NCBI GenBank assembly: GCA_023333565.1
Contig: JAJKFH010002859.1
Span: forward strand, 434,001 to 498,000
Length of the DNA stretch: 64,000 nt
Source: Puffinus mauretanicus
Lineage: Eukaryota; Chordata; Aves; Procellariiformes; Procellariidae
Direction: 5' to 3'
A program made the position numbers and the translations under genes. The stretch's first letter is position 1. The number at the start of each line of letters is the position of its first letter. This document shows, in pieces, positions 24,613 through 38,279 of the stretch. The notes beneath the pieces were generated by a model. The model ran no database searches, was not told the DNA's origin, and saw nothing but the letters and a program-made list of their open reading frames with translations.

Positions 24613-27600
24613 GATCTGAGGTTCTAAATGTTTTTATATGTATGTCTTGTAACTCAAAAAATGACACATGCTCACCTCGGGGAAAAAAAAAAAACGGGGG
24701 GAGACATTTGCATCATCTGACCAAATCATTGCTCAGACTTTAGCAATATCAGCTACTGTTCCTGGCTCCAGATGCCAGCAGCTGTGAAATCTGGTGGTGA
24801 GAGGCTTCCATTTCTGTTTTCATGTTTTCAGAAAGTAGTAAAGGTCTAAGGGGAAGGCAAGGTGCAGACCCCAAGTTGTCTTGATGATTTTTGGTTTTGC
24901 TCTTTACCTTGTGCTTAGAATGAGAAGAGAGAAAGAAAAAGAAGAAAGGAGGTGTTGGGAATCACCATGATTTGGATGTGAGCATGCAGCCACTCAGTGT
25001 CGGGAGCAAGCATGGCGGTCTCAAGACTCCTGCCTTGCACTGGTGGGTGCATGAGTAAGCAGTGCCTTAGTTATTGCGCCCTGTCATCTTGCTTCTTCCT
25101 TACCTACTATTTCCACTATTTCTCAGTTACAGAAAGTGTTGCGGAGTACAGCTGCTACCCCCATTGGCAAGCCCGGTTGATTTTCAAGATTGCTGGCAAT
25201 AGCTGGTGGTGTTGCGCAACCAGCCATCTTTCTTCTGTGTAGTAACTTTCCACAGAAGTTTTGCACTTAAGAATTCCATGAGAGCGGTACAGACACAGAG
25301 GATTTATACTACCTAGACAAGGTCTTTTATTGAGGCTTTTTGACAATGATGCATAATACTCACCGTGTCTGGGAGGAAGCAACAAATTTGTCTTTTTATC
25401 CAGTTCAAAAAACTCTACTGCCTGTGCTTCCTGCTACAGAGGAAAGACTAAGCTGGGGATTGGGGCTTTAATTTTAAACTCCCACTTGCTGGTGGAATCT
25501 GTTTGACCATGCCTTTTATAAATTTAGCTTTGTTGAAAGGCAGCAAAAAACACCAATCTGCAAACTTTTCTATCAGCTGTGATGGAACCTACTGTCCAGA
25601 CTCATCTGTGATATTTTTCACTTGTCCTACTTACAGGGGGTCTGCCCTTCCCAGCAGCTATCAATATAAACTTTTTTTTTCCCTCCACTGCAAATGTAAA
25701 TTTAACCTCACAGCCCTCTTGCCAGAGAAGAGTTTTATCTCGTAACCACATAGAGATCTGAGAAATACAGATATTAGATGATCTGCCAAATTTTACTACG
25801 TTCGTCTCTTACAGCGCGATAATAAAAAGATCTCTCCTCTAATGGCTCTTCATTGCCAATTCCCTAGTTGTTCTTCACCAAAGTACAATTAATTACTAAA
25901 GGGGCTTCCCATACAGAAAATTGTTGATAGAGCATCTGAAAAAAAGCAGTAGAGCATAAACCCCTGGAAACACACTACAAGGGGGAAAAACGTATTTCCC
26001 ACCCCAGGCTATGCCCTTTGTTCCCGTCATTTGCCTTCTGAGGTTTTTGGTGTTTGGGTTGTTGAGTTTTTTCCCCCCACTTCTTAACTTGTCTCTGTTT
26101 TCCTTGGTACTTTGACTGCTGTCATTATCTGTTCTTCATTTAGGAGCAGGTTAAAAATGGTGAAGGAGTTGTCTGCCCTATGTGGGTCTGCAGTGTTAGC
26201 TCCAGGCACCCACTGCCCTCTTTTAAAATGACAGGTCTCCCTCCTCAGCTTACTCCAAAGGGCTGAATTTGCTTGCTAACACAGATTTTTATTATTATTG
26301 TGCTTTAATTCAGAGATTAAGGATAAAATAAAGAGCTGAGCTTCTGAGTGCTTAGGGACTGCTGAAACTAAGACTGAAATGCTACCATCCCTAATGGTTT
26401 ATTAGGAAAAAGACAGAGTTTGCCAATATTTTCTTTAAATATACGTGAACACAATCTTGCAGAATTGTAAAAATCAATTTCACTAGTAATTAGAATTATA
26501 GAATTTTCTGCCAGTAAATATGCTAAATATAAGGAGGCATTGGACTCCACAAGGTTAATATGTTTGCCTTCAAAATATATCCTAATATCTGTTAGTGTAA
26601 TCCACCAATTAAAAAGTCTATAAATAAGTATTTACTCAATAGATTTTAATGTCTCCAAAGGGAGCAATTAAGCTTTTAAGGAGAACTCTTAAACTTTCCC
26701 ATGAAGGTTTTAGTATTTTCTTTAATGCTTTGTCTTACACAAATGCACATTTCAGAAATCACGTTTGAAAAACTAGTAAGTTATGGTAAACTTGTACTGT
26801 GCACCCTGATGATAAACGGTCCTAAAATAAGTGTTGATAATGTATATATAATAATATTTATTTCAGTATGTTAGTGATAAAAATAGGGAGGCAAGTTTTC
26901 TTTCCTGCTATGGTGTTGTATACCTTGCTACATACTGCAACCTTTGGTGTAATTAGTGATCACATAAGAACAGTTTTTGTCCCACAAAGCCCTTTTTATG
27001 TATTTTATATTCTAGAGATAAAGGGATTTAAAATACTAAGGCAGACTCTCGACTTGATATAAATATCAGTGTGCTGATTTAAATTAGCTGAGCATCTGGC
27101 CCATTCTCTTTGAAAACAGATAATCACCTTCAGTAATTGACTGAGATTTGTGGGTTTCATTTCTTTCATTTTATATTTAATTGTATAAAATAGTGGCATG
27201 CAAATGTAGCCAAGATTATTAAAATTATTGATCACCTATGCTATCCAATCAGCTACAAACTATGCACAGTTATAAACCATTAGTTTTAGGTTATATTAGA
27301 AATTCATCCAATTAGAAAAAATAATAATAATTAAAAGGATCAGGGATGTGTGTCAAAATATAATTGCACATTCCAGAGCTAGAAAATTGTAATAGTAAGA
27401 CTGGCAGTCATTCTTATAAGAGAGGGCAAGGGCAAATGGTGAAAAATTCAAATATGAGTGAAATGCCAGTAAATGTCATACTAATAACAGTATACATTGC
27501 AACCTGCTGTGATTTTTCTCTCCCATGGGTCGTATCTTTTTTCCTCTTTTCTTCCAAGGTACCATGACCATGGAAGAAAGCTCCTTCTCAAATCTCTGGC

Positions 27601-27837
27601 CTCTTTTCTCAATACTTTTTTTTTCTTTTCACTTTATTGATCAAATTAATAGCTGCTATAATTAATCTACAACCTTCTGTAATATGAGAGCTATGAATCA
27701 GAGACATGCAAAAATAAAATAAATCTACTTACTTTGAAATCACATTGTTTATGTTTTACATAATTCCCTTTAGAAAATATGGTTTACCCATAGCAGAATG
27801 AGATTCACCATGTTTTCTCTGCAAATTTTGAAAATAA

Positions 27838-27858
27838 AACTGTACATGTTGTACAGTT
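27838..27858. repeat. 9-bp perfect inverted repeat, 3-nt loop
   Basis: aactgtaca (27838-27846), loop tgt, then tgtacagtt (27850-27858). A small hairpin or a dyad binding site. It has no T-run suggesting a terminator, and no role can be assigned. Confidence 0.7.
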
Positions 27859-30800
27859 AACAGTATAGTAGACTGTAAATCACATTAAGTTAGAGCAAGC
27901 AATGACAAAAGTGACAAAAAGTGGCTCACATCAGTGAATATTAAAATTATAAACCCAAGCTGATTAAGAAAGAGATTTCCTCTCAAACCATATCTGAAAG
28001 GCAGTATCATCCCTGAGATGCCACTGAAAATGGCAACTTCTAGCAGTCACAGCTTGTTTTTCTATAAGGAATCTTCTCATTCTCACAACAGGATTTTTTT
28101 CTCATCCTTGGGAAATGTCAGCTTTTTGGGTATTTTGGGGAACGCTGCAGGTGCTCAGCAGGATACATAGTCCTCTCCATGAGTTTACACAGTGCTTCAC
28201 ACTCACCTGCCACAAAGGTAGGTAAAAAGAAGTTTCAGTGTTGTGTGGTTGACACACTGAGAATAACCTAAATAATTTAGACCTGGTAGAAAATAAGCTG
28301 CTACATTAAAGCTATTACAAAAATAAAAATAATGAAATTTTTGGTGGCTGTTTTAAATATACAAGTAAAAACACGTTGGAAAATTACCTTCCTAAGGTAA
28401 CCAAGTTGCAGCTTCTCCAGTTCTTCTCTGGACACGGACCACATTCACAACCAAAACCATTAGCAGAGCATTTGAAAGAATTATAACAGCCAAAGAACGC
28501 TTTTTAATGCTGAGTACTCTCAATGACTGAAATTACTGGAAAGTGTCCATTTCCCTTAAGTTATTTAAGTGCCCAAAGTGGCAAATGGGTGCAATTTTCA
28601 GAAGTATGTAGATGAATAATTCTCATTGATCCGAATCCCAGAGAAATGACCAGGTTCACCTACGAAATCCCACTTTGCACTCATCTGCATCTTTAGATGT
28701 CTGCATATTGCAAATATTTCCTTTGGGCACCAAATCAAGAAACCATCTTTGTTCATTTAATCTCCTGCTTAAAATTAAGCTATGCTTGTGTGCTTTTCTC
28801 AAAAAATGTAACTCAAGCATGTGAGGGTCCTCCTCATCCAAAGTAGGTAGCAGGTGTAGGTATCATTGCTAGCTAGCCATTGCATTGCTTCCTCCTAATT
28901 TCCACAGTTTTAAAACTTTGACATTGTGAATTGAGATGTAGTATCTTTTTGTCTTGAACCCAAAGGGAATTTGAAATCTAATCTGTTAATGTGGAACAGA
29001 AAATAGATGGGGTAGAGGCTGAGGGTGCTTATTGAAAGAAGAAAACGATGACTTAGAAAAATAATCCTCATTTAAATCCCTTAGGCAGCATTTTAAAAAT
29101 CTCTGCCTCGAGTATCAACTGTGCCAGGGATTGATACCAAAAAATGGGGAAAGGAAAAAAAAAGTACTTTGGATAGTCAGAAAGAATTTGGTGCTCAAAT
29201 AAATAAAAAGGGCCATAGACTGTTGCTTTAGTAGCTGTGCATAGTTCTTTATTTTTGAAAAGATATATTCATTGAATTACAAAAATAAAAGATACCAGTC
29301 CTTCAAAAGGTTTTCAGTGACAATGTATATTACTGAAGTCTTAAGTCATGTAATTAAAGAAAAATGAGAGATATATAATTCATAGCCTTTCAAAAGAATT
29401 CAAGAAAAATGAACGGACTGAGGATTTTCCCCAGTCTATCATATATAACAAGGCTCTTGAGCCTTAGTTAAAGAAGGAAAAATTGAAACTTGTGATCTAT
29501 AAAATATCTAAGCACGTAAGAGGGCAGAATTAGTTACTAAATGAAATGCTTATTTGAGAGACATGTTTTTCTTCTATGGGAAAGGGGAAAAAAATGCTAT
29601 TTTCACACCATCCCATTTGGTTTGGAATTATAAATTTCCCAGTGTGTTTTGGCTGCAAGATAAACAGCAAATTGAGTTACAGGCTGTGGAGGTTGGAGAA
29701 AGCAGGAATGGCCTCCAGGCGCTGTCTTGCTTCGTTTCTGCTCCTTCCTCCCCAGCTGGGAAACGTCAAGCTGGCTCTCAAAGGTGCTGCCTGCCTGGGC
29801 TGGTGGATTTGCTCTTAGGTCATCTTGGATGGTTCAAACCTCATTTTACCAAAATGAGGGCAGGAAGGTGATACAGACTGGGGTTTCAGCCTGGCTGGAT
29901 TTTGGAGGGGGCTGAGGGAAAGAGAGAGACAGGTAAGAGAGCAGAGCTGCTCTTCAGCAGGTTTTGTTGGACAAATTAGAGAGGAGCTGTGATTTCTAAT
30001 TGCCAGTTCTACCGAGCTGGTCCACTCTGCCTCTAATGTAGCCCTGGATCCAGAGGGTGTTCTATCTTTCTTGAAGTCTTGCCCATATGAGAGAGAAAAA
30101 AGAGTAGAAATAAGTTATGGACAGCAGGCTCTCCTCCAGTGAGGAGGTGGAGGAGGACAGAAACCCAAGATCCTTGCAGGCTGTGATGCCCTGTGGCCTT
30201 CTTTCCCATGGCAGGGAGCATCCGTCATATTCAGAAATGAGCCCTGCAATTAGGCCAAATGCTACTTAATTTGAAATATTTATTGTGAACTGGGAGGCCG
30301 CTAGCCTGTCAGTGGGTCCAATTGGGTGTCTGCTAACTGGACAAACTTAGACTCACTGTGGGTTTTAAATCCCTCTCCACGTCTTCCCTTGGCCTACGTG
30401 TCGTAACCCCCAGCCTTTTGCTTTTTTACTGGTAACTATTGTATGACATTTTAAAGTATTTTTGGCATAGCATCAAAACTGCAAGAGTCCAGAGACTCAT
30501 ATTTTGGCATGGTTCCTGAAGAGGTAATAGGTCTTAACATACTTTTGCACTGTAAAGGAATGTTTATACACAGCAGTTACCTCTTACAGCAACTAAATAA
30601 GAAAACACAATTATTGGAAGTTCAAGCTGTAGGATAAACTAAATGTATTTCTAATGAAAGAAGAAATGGGATTGTACTTTTGTTATAGAGTGGGTGACCT
30701 TATATTGAAGTACAATGCTTGTGTTCACTTACTTAAGCAGAAGATTTCCTGCCTGAAAGCCAGCTATAATATCAGTTCTATATTTCTTTGTTACTTTAAG

Positions 30801-33800
30801 CAAAAATTAAATGGTATAAAACCACACCACCATTTCAGCATAATTTTTTGCAAATATTTACCACTGCTTACAAATTACGTGTAATTATTTTGTGAAATGC
30901 CAGGTACTTCAGCCTATGTTTACAGATGATAGAACTTAGTAATCAAATTGTTAAATATCTTTATATAGTTATGCTACTAGATTTATTTATATGTGGATAT
31001 TTCCTATAGTTTAGTGAAGGCTTGTGTCATTTCTTAACTTTCAAAAGTGCAACTATACTCAAGTTAATAGGAGAGTAAAAAATTCAATATATTCAATGTA
31101 TTATTTGGAATTGGTCCAACTTACCTAACTTCTCATGCTAAGGCTTATTGATCCAAATTAGCTAGCCATGTTGTAGTTTCTGCAAAGCATATGTTATATT
31201 TTGTGCATATACACCATCTATATTGAAGAACTTGATCCTAATAGCCTCATATTTTGAAACTTTTCTCAGGCTAGTTAAACACAGCGGTTAGTGAGTCTAG
31301 TAACGATACTTATTTTAAACTGAAGTTTGAATAATGTAAGAATGCTCAATATAAACAAAATAACATCATGTACATGTGTTATGCTTTAAACAATAATGAA
31401 AATCTTCCTTGCTCTCTATTTAGTCCTCTAAAAAGAGATGGCAGCCAGACTGTTTTTTTACCATGCTACCTATACATCATTGACCTGGAGAAGTTATGTC
31501 AACTTAAGCACGAGGTTTCAGAGCAAGAAACCAACCTTTAGTTAATCTGAAAAACTGGAGTACAATTTGTTTTCTCTAAGTAGCATAGATTGCTTTCCTA
31601 GGATAACCTATTTCTTCATGAAATGTCATATATATATATTACATACCTTACTTGGTTCCACCACACACACTACAGTCAAGGACATTATCCAGATCTGGAA
31701 CAAGCCCCAAAGGATTTTCATCCCTTAAATAACAAGATTTTGCCCATCTGCTCCATATATAATCTTGCTTCCTTAAATTAAGAAGTGTTCAACAGGAAAC
31801 TTTCCAGATTTCCACATCATTCTGAGCTTTAAAAGAGCATGTATCAGTCCAAGTAAGTACGGAAATTTGAGATACCTTTTCATATTAATAGTCTAGTGTA
31901 CAATTTGCAATCTGCCTGATTATTTTCAATCTCTATATTATTATATTTAATATAAGGTGTATTTGTTTTCACAGTTGATATTTGTGTTTCAGTAATGGAA
32001 AAGCAATCTATCTGAGCATTTTTCTTAAAAGTCCTCTCACTAAATAAATGGCAAGTCTAATATAAATTCCATCATTTAAAACTAGGCTGTAAATTTATGA
32101 TAACTCTGGGTCTCTCTGTGTAAGTTTTCCTGCAGGGGGATTGACTTTGTCCATAGTAGCAGAGTTTTTTACTAGTAAATCGATGCAGTTATTCTACAGC
32201 TCTGCAAATGGATGTTGCTTACTGTGTTCTGTCTTGCTGCTGCAAGATCAGAAGGCTGGCATCAACGACGATGAAGTGAAAGCTTTATTTATTGCTTTTA
32301 GCTTCAGTTTTGAAAAGCGCAGTAGTAATGGGAAGTATAAGATGTTCATGAAAAACGGTGGTGCTAAAAATAATATGAAACTCGATGGGAATAAAAGGAA
32401 AATATTAATCTGAGAAAAAACAGAGTAAGAAAAGGTTACCGTTCTGTCTGTTACCGGCCCTTTTCAAGTAAGTATATATTTCTGAGGCAAGAGCATTAGA
32501 TGACAAAATTGTAAAACCTCAGTGGTATTGTGTATAAACATTGCCTCCTCTGAAGCTCCAGGAAGAGGCTGGAGTTAGAGCTGCTGACTCTGTGCACGTG
32601 GGATGCAGCCTTCCCTTGCTCATAGGAGCAGGTAAGTAGTGTAGATGCTCGTACTTGCGATTCTGTCTGCCTTTCAGTAGGCGCGTGTATGGGCAGGGGC
32701 GACACTTCTCTTCCTACTGTAACAGTGTGGAAGTTGAGCAGGTTGGAAAGAGAATTTTTTTTCTTTTCTGCACATTGTAATGAGTTTTAAATCATGTGTA
32801 TCAGAAATACATTTGGTTTGATATGAAGTTCCTCAAGTGAAAGGTTAAAATATCAACTTAATAATAAAGAAGTCTGTAGCAGTCCCACCTCCAAAATGCT
32901 GAGTGACAGCAAAAGCAAATATACCTTCCAAAGAGCTTACTGGGGACTGCTTTTGGGTCTTTCATTCCTGATTTTGGTGTGGCATCACCCCAGGACCTTT
33001 GCTTAAGCATCTTGTCTTATCCTATGTCTCCCACTCATCAGAGTCCTTCAGTTTCCCAAAAAGGATGGATTGATTATTCTATTTTCACAGTTAGAAGGTA
33101 GATATGTATTGCTGACAGTAAGGGTCTCTGTCCTGTGGGTTAAACTCCCAAGGAGAATGATAGACCCCTGTCACCTCGACAGAGCAGAAGAAATGGAACA
33201 TTGGTACACTCACCATGGGATGGTCCAGTCATGCTTTGCATTCTTTCGTTTGTATGAAGAACTCCATATAATATGGAAACCAATTACTTCTGAATAACAT
33301 GAAATACTAAAACAAACTGTTGCCTGTTTAGTCTCACTCATGTATACAGAAATGATTTAGTAGATCTAGTGCTGCATGATTAATGATGATGATGTGTTTT
33401 AAATTTTTGGTTCCATTATTAAGTTTGTGGCTTGTGTAAAATAAGATTAACTCCTTCAACATACAGTATCAATAATAAGTTAAAGAACAAGGTGGATTTT
33501 TTCTGACCACATCATCTTGAAAAATTCAGCTGCACATAGTTTAAATCTTTTAAAAATACACTTTTTAAGAGGATCAACACTTTATTACTTTTTATAAATT
33601 ATAGTTTAAATGGAAATAAAGTCTTCTAGAGACATAGATAGCAATTATTCACTACATAAAGGGAGTTTATATTTTGGTTTATGTTGATTTATTTTTAGAA
33701 AATTATTGTATGTACAAGACTGAATAGATTTATATACATGCATACCTTAAGTTTCCCATAGAATGATTTACATTTTAGGTAGCTTGATAGTGAGATAATA

Positions 33801-36800
33801 ACTAATACTAGTGGAAAATACATATGCATTTTTTAAAAAATGATTGTAACTTGTTACCTAAACAGTACTGTTTCAAGTTTCTTGTGCTAGTGTTTGTGTA
33901 GGTAAAACCGAGTTTAAAAAGCTGACAAAGTTAATCTTATAGCATCTTTCTGCAGATTTCAGAAAATCGTTCACGTGATCTCGGTTTAGCAGGCTGTGGT
34001 TGGTATATCTGAGGTGGTTTCTGTAGAGCTAGCCTGGTTTTTCAGGTGGATGAGCAATGCACTCCTGCATTTCTGCTGCTTTTTTACCTCAGCTGGCTCA
34101 TCTAGAGCCCAACTGCATGTTGCTGCAGAGCAAACTGCAAAAATAGCACATAGATGAAGCTATGACAGTGCAGAAAATCGGAAGGAGGCATTATTCGGTG
34201 TAAGTATCTGAGTAAAACTCCAAGGTTTTCTACTGGCAGACCGCGAGCGTTTCCGTAATGGTGTTCAGCTTGTGCAAAAACCCACTGAAGTGAGAGCAGG
34301 GATTTGAGTGTTGGCTCAGGTGGGGCAGGTGTGGGCCTCTGGCCATTTGCAGCCAGAGCGATGGGCAGCCCTGCAGCTCATGCTGCTGAGCCATGTCCCC
34401 TTGACCATATTCAGTTTTGAAATCAGCAGCTCGGTTCTATCTAACTTAAAAGATGGCAATAGCAGAGTTTGATCTAGGCTCAAGGAAATGTTTAGGTTTC
34501 AGCACCTGCCATCTTGCATCGATTTATCTTTCAATGAAAAATACTTTAGCTGAACAAAAATCAGTGGTATCTTGTTAACATTAATAAGCTCTGTAGGAAA
34601 TGTAAAGGTAAGATATAAGATAAAATTACAGTTACTAAGTTCTGGTAAAATTAATTAGGTGCATTTTTCTTCTTTTTATAAAGAACGTACTTTTGTTATA
34701 CCTTAGAAGGACACAGATGATCTGAAGGCTCAAATATTTCTATGCTGTCTTTAGGGTCCGGGTCTCTTAATACCGTATTAGTCACTGGATGAGATTCTGA
34801 TTCGCTGCTTTGCATTAAACACAGCTGTGAATCCTACGGGGGCCAACAGGAGTATTTCCTTCATTAAGGTATTACTCAATGTAAAAGGAGGTAATGGAAT
34901 CTCATCCTTCACGAGTTAAGATGTTCCAACTTGATATTGCAACAACAATGTTTTCTTTTAGCACTGCACTGAGGTGTGCTCTGCAGTCTTTACAGTCTAA
35001 TTTACAAAGCTCTGTAGCACAATTTTGGTAATCAGTACTATTTACTTTTGATCAAGACTGGCCAGAAGGAAGGCTTACGTATTGGAAAAAGCATGAAACA
35101 ACTTCAGAAGTATGTTTCACTGTAAATAAAAAAACCTTATGTTTATGCAATTTATAATCCGTAGGCTTTTCTGTGAATAACAATGCCAGATATTCTTATG
35201 TGAAAAATAGAACATGAAGTTGAATGCATTTTTTTACAATTTTTTGTAACTTCGTCTCTCCTCTTACCAACTTGTATTTCTCTCCTTTCCTGCTTTTTTA
35301 ACTTTTTCTATCTTTTAAGGTTCTCTGGAGTTCATTCTTTGCTAACAGCTATACTTTTTTAAAATCTGTGTCCCTTTCAGCAATTTTTTTTGCTTTACTT
35401 TTTTCTGTTCTTTTTACATTTTCTCTCACCACACTTTTTTCCCCTTTATTAATTTTAGGAATGTATTTATAAATATCATTTATGGTGACCTTTCCTCTTC
35501 AGTTTAATCCTCCGTATTATTGTTTAATATTTTTATTAGTTCTAGTACAGATTGTTAAAATGTCTTGCAGTAGAGATGGTACAGCAGAGACTTGACAAAA
35601 CCAGTTGAAGAAAATTGGTGTTATTTAGAAAGAAATGGCACACAAAGACTTGGAGAATCTTTTCACTTGCATAGCTGTTTGTGAATTTTTGTGCTTGCTC
35701 CTACATTTCATGATAGTCATTCAGAACATGGAATTCTGATTCTTCTTAACCACTCTGCATCACCCTACCCTTCCCCAAAAGAAAAACTCAATTTAAAAAA
35801 AAAAATGTTGCCTGGGAGAAATTGAAATCAATACGTACCTCATAAACCATATACTTGCAAATTTTGCATAATTTTCATGTTAATAGGGCATGCTTTTATA
35901 GGGGATTTCAAAAACCAACTAGGCAGGTCACTGGTCAAATTCTTTTCCAGCTTTCCATACTTTGCAGCACAAGAACCTATAGGTTTAGGTTATGCCTGAC
36001 AGATCAGTTTTGTTCTGAGCAGCAGGCTTCGTTTTTCAGGTATAAAGGCACGTAGTTTGCAGGCAGTTTTATAACTTGCTGTAAGTTGCAAGTAGTTTGC
36101 TTTTATGAGTGTTGTCTATAAGAGCAACTCCAGAGACAGGAACTTGCAAGTTTATGGGTCAAATTAATTCCCTAATTCCAATGAGGAGACAGGTTGTTTA
36201 TTAAGGATAAACTTAAGAAAATAACTTTATGACTCGTATTTCTACAATGTGCTTCTGCAAGAAACACATAGAGGTCCAAACAAGGCCATTTCAAAAGACA
36301 TTGCAAGATGAGTCTCTATATAAGGGGGTTTTGCTAGCTTCAAAATTTGGCAAACGTTGCACTTTCCAGTATGGTCTATGATTATCTCATAAATTTCTGC
36401 TATTACTTTCTAATTTAAGAACTGTTACTGTTCTTATTCTAAACCACGTGTAGACAATGATTGTATAAAATTCCTTAAAATTTTAATATTTGTCTAAACA
36501 GTTTTCACAATGCCATTACATAAGCGTATCTAATACTTGACTGGGCTAGCCACTTTAAGATGCTGCATAGCCTGAAAGATTTCTAAAAGCTTTGAGGATT
36601 GTTTCCTGCCAGGTTTAACAATTTTATAGTGTGCCATATTAATTCATTGAGAAAATCCTCATTCTGTGGCCAAATATATTTGTTATTTCCATCTGCATGG
36701 ATTTTTCCGCTGCATTGTTTTCTGGTATATGTAGCGTCAAATATCTTAGGTGCAAATATTAGTGAAATAAAAGAGTGGGTTTGAGTTCGTATTTATTCGG

Positions 36801-37759
36801 AAGATTGCAATTGCTGAATGCAATCTAGAAATTTTAATAAAAGGCATCGTCTCTTCATCCTTTCTTCTCTAATAGAGAAAAATGCTGTAGCTGTTACTAA
36901 AAGGCACATCATCTTAACCTGTTTCATACTGCAATCCATCCTCTTTATTCTATTTGTAAATACAAATTTAAACATCTAACTTCAGACACGTGGGATAGGA
37001 TTTATCTTTTCTGCCTTTAATATCTACAGCAGAAATGACTACCTCTGAACTCATAACCCTGGATTCCCTTTCGAGTCAGTGGGAACCACTAGGCATCTTT
37101 AACACATTTGACAAAACAGGTGAATGAGTTGCACCCTAGAAATGCCTGTTCCCCTCTGATGACTGTAGTCTAAAGCTAGGTGAGATAAATCTCTACTGCA
37201 ATTTTAAAAATCCTTAATATGCTCATTAGTATGGACAGATATTTAAATTATTTGAAATCTACCCAAATATTCAGGTTGAGCATGAGACTCAGAATGAGAA
37301 TTTGCAGGTTTGGACATTGGACTTTAGGAACTTCAGGAGCAACATGATGACATTCTCATAAGGTGGAAGACAGAGAATAAATCTCTTTTCAAGTTTTGTT
37401 TCCCCCGTATTTTGTGGCTGTCAGTTTGTTCCTTCACGTCTTGGGTCTGGGGGCTCGTTGCAGTGCTCAAAAACTATGTAATAAGGGCTGCTAACATGAT
37501 TTTGTTACCTTTCTAATGCTCTCAAGACCTTTTATTTTAGGTGAAAACATTCCCTTTTATTTTCCTTGTGGTGCTGCTTATGTAAATGTTTGGGATACAG
37601 AAAATAATAAGTGGAAAGATAAAAAAGTGGAAAGATTGTAATTCGTTATTACACCTGCTCATACTTCCTAATCCACTGTCATCTTGACCTTTGTGTGAAG
37701 ACGATTCCAGCATTGATAATGAAGTCTTTCTCTTAAAGTTGACGGAATCTTGTATGTAA

Positions 37760-38170
37760 GCAGACGCCCATACCGCAGGCCTCCCTTCCTCTGACTGACA
37801 TTTCATCTGATCCCAGGATCGGTCAACGGTACTGAGCCTGGTTGTGTTTTGCACTAACCAGACTGATGGCCTTCCACGGCCGCTGGGTAACCCTGCCTGC
37901 CGCTTTCCGCCAGGTGAAGGTGACAGGAAAGAAAGCAAAACAAGGCAGCATGAGGAGATGTGTTTTAGGTCCTCCTGCTGCTCTGGGGAGTGGGCAGGGA
38001 CCCTCTATAAGGAAAACAACCAGCCAATGCCCACCCATCCATCTGACTCCCTCTCAAGCACAGGCATTAACGTACGCATTAATAAAGCTATGCACATATC
38101 CGAAAAACAATATCGGTGCAGTACGTGTACACCACTTGGCCTGTGCGGCAAACGGTGTTATTACCAGAGG
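37760..38170. other. CpG-retaining, GC-richer patch
   Basis: About eighteen CpGs are seen across roughly 400 bp, in a background where CpG is rare. Frames of 111 and 126 codons (+) and 133 codons (-) are open through it, but their translations differ in every frame and none resembles a known protein. A conserved noncoding element, a weak CpG island or an unrecognised old insertion are all possible. Confidence 0.4.
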
Positions 38171-38241
38171 GCCTTAAAATTTCTCTCATCCTTGAAATGC
38201 ATGTACTGTACGAAGTACCACTAAGCAGTATGAAAATTATC

Positions 38242-38273
38242 TCTTTTTTTCCCCCCCCTTTCTTTCTCTTTTG
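38242..38273 (+). repeat. polypyrimidine tract
   Basis: T-run, then a C8 run, then mixed T and C. Simple sequence. Confidence 0.8.
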
Positions 38274-38279
38274 GTATGC

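Larger units (their letters stand above)
15700..37700. other. long AT-rich noncoding stretch, nothing recognised apart from simple repeats
   Basis: About 22 kb without a coding exon that I can support. Open frames are 60-128 codons, overlap on both strands and lack homology that I recognise. It contains a T20 run at 23659-23678, AT-rich palindromic simple sequence at 24548-24612, and an inverted repeat at 27838-27858. Very AT-rich parts (for example 26.4-27.9 kb and 30.9-32.1 kb) contain many TAATTA-like words, which can mark developmental enhancers but are also expected by composition. No CR1 3' end or LTR was seen here. Confidence 0.5.
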
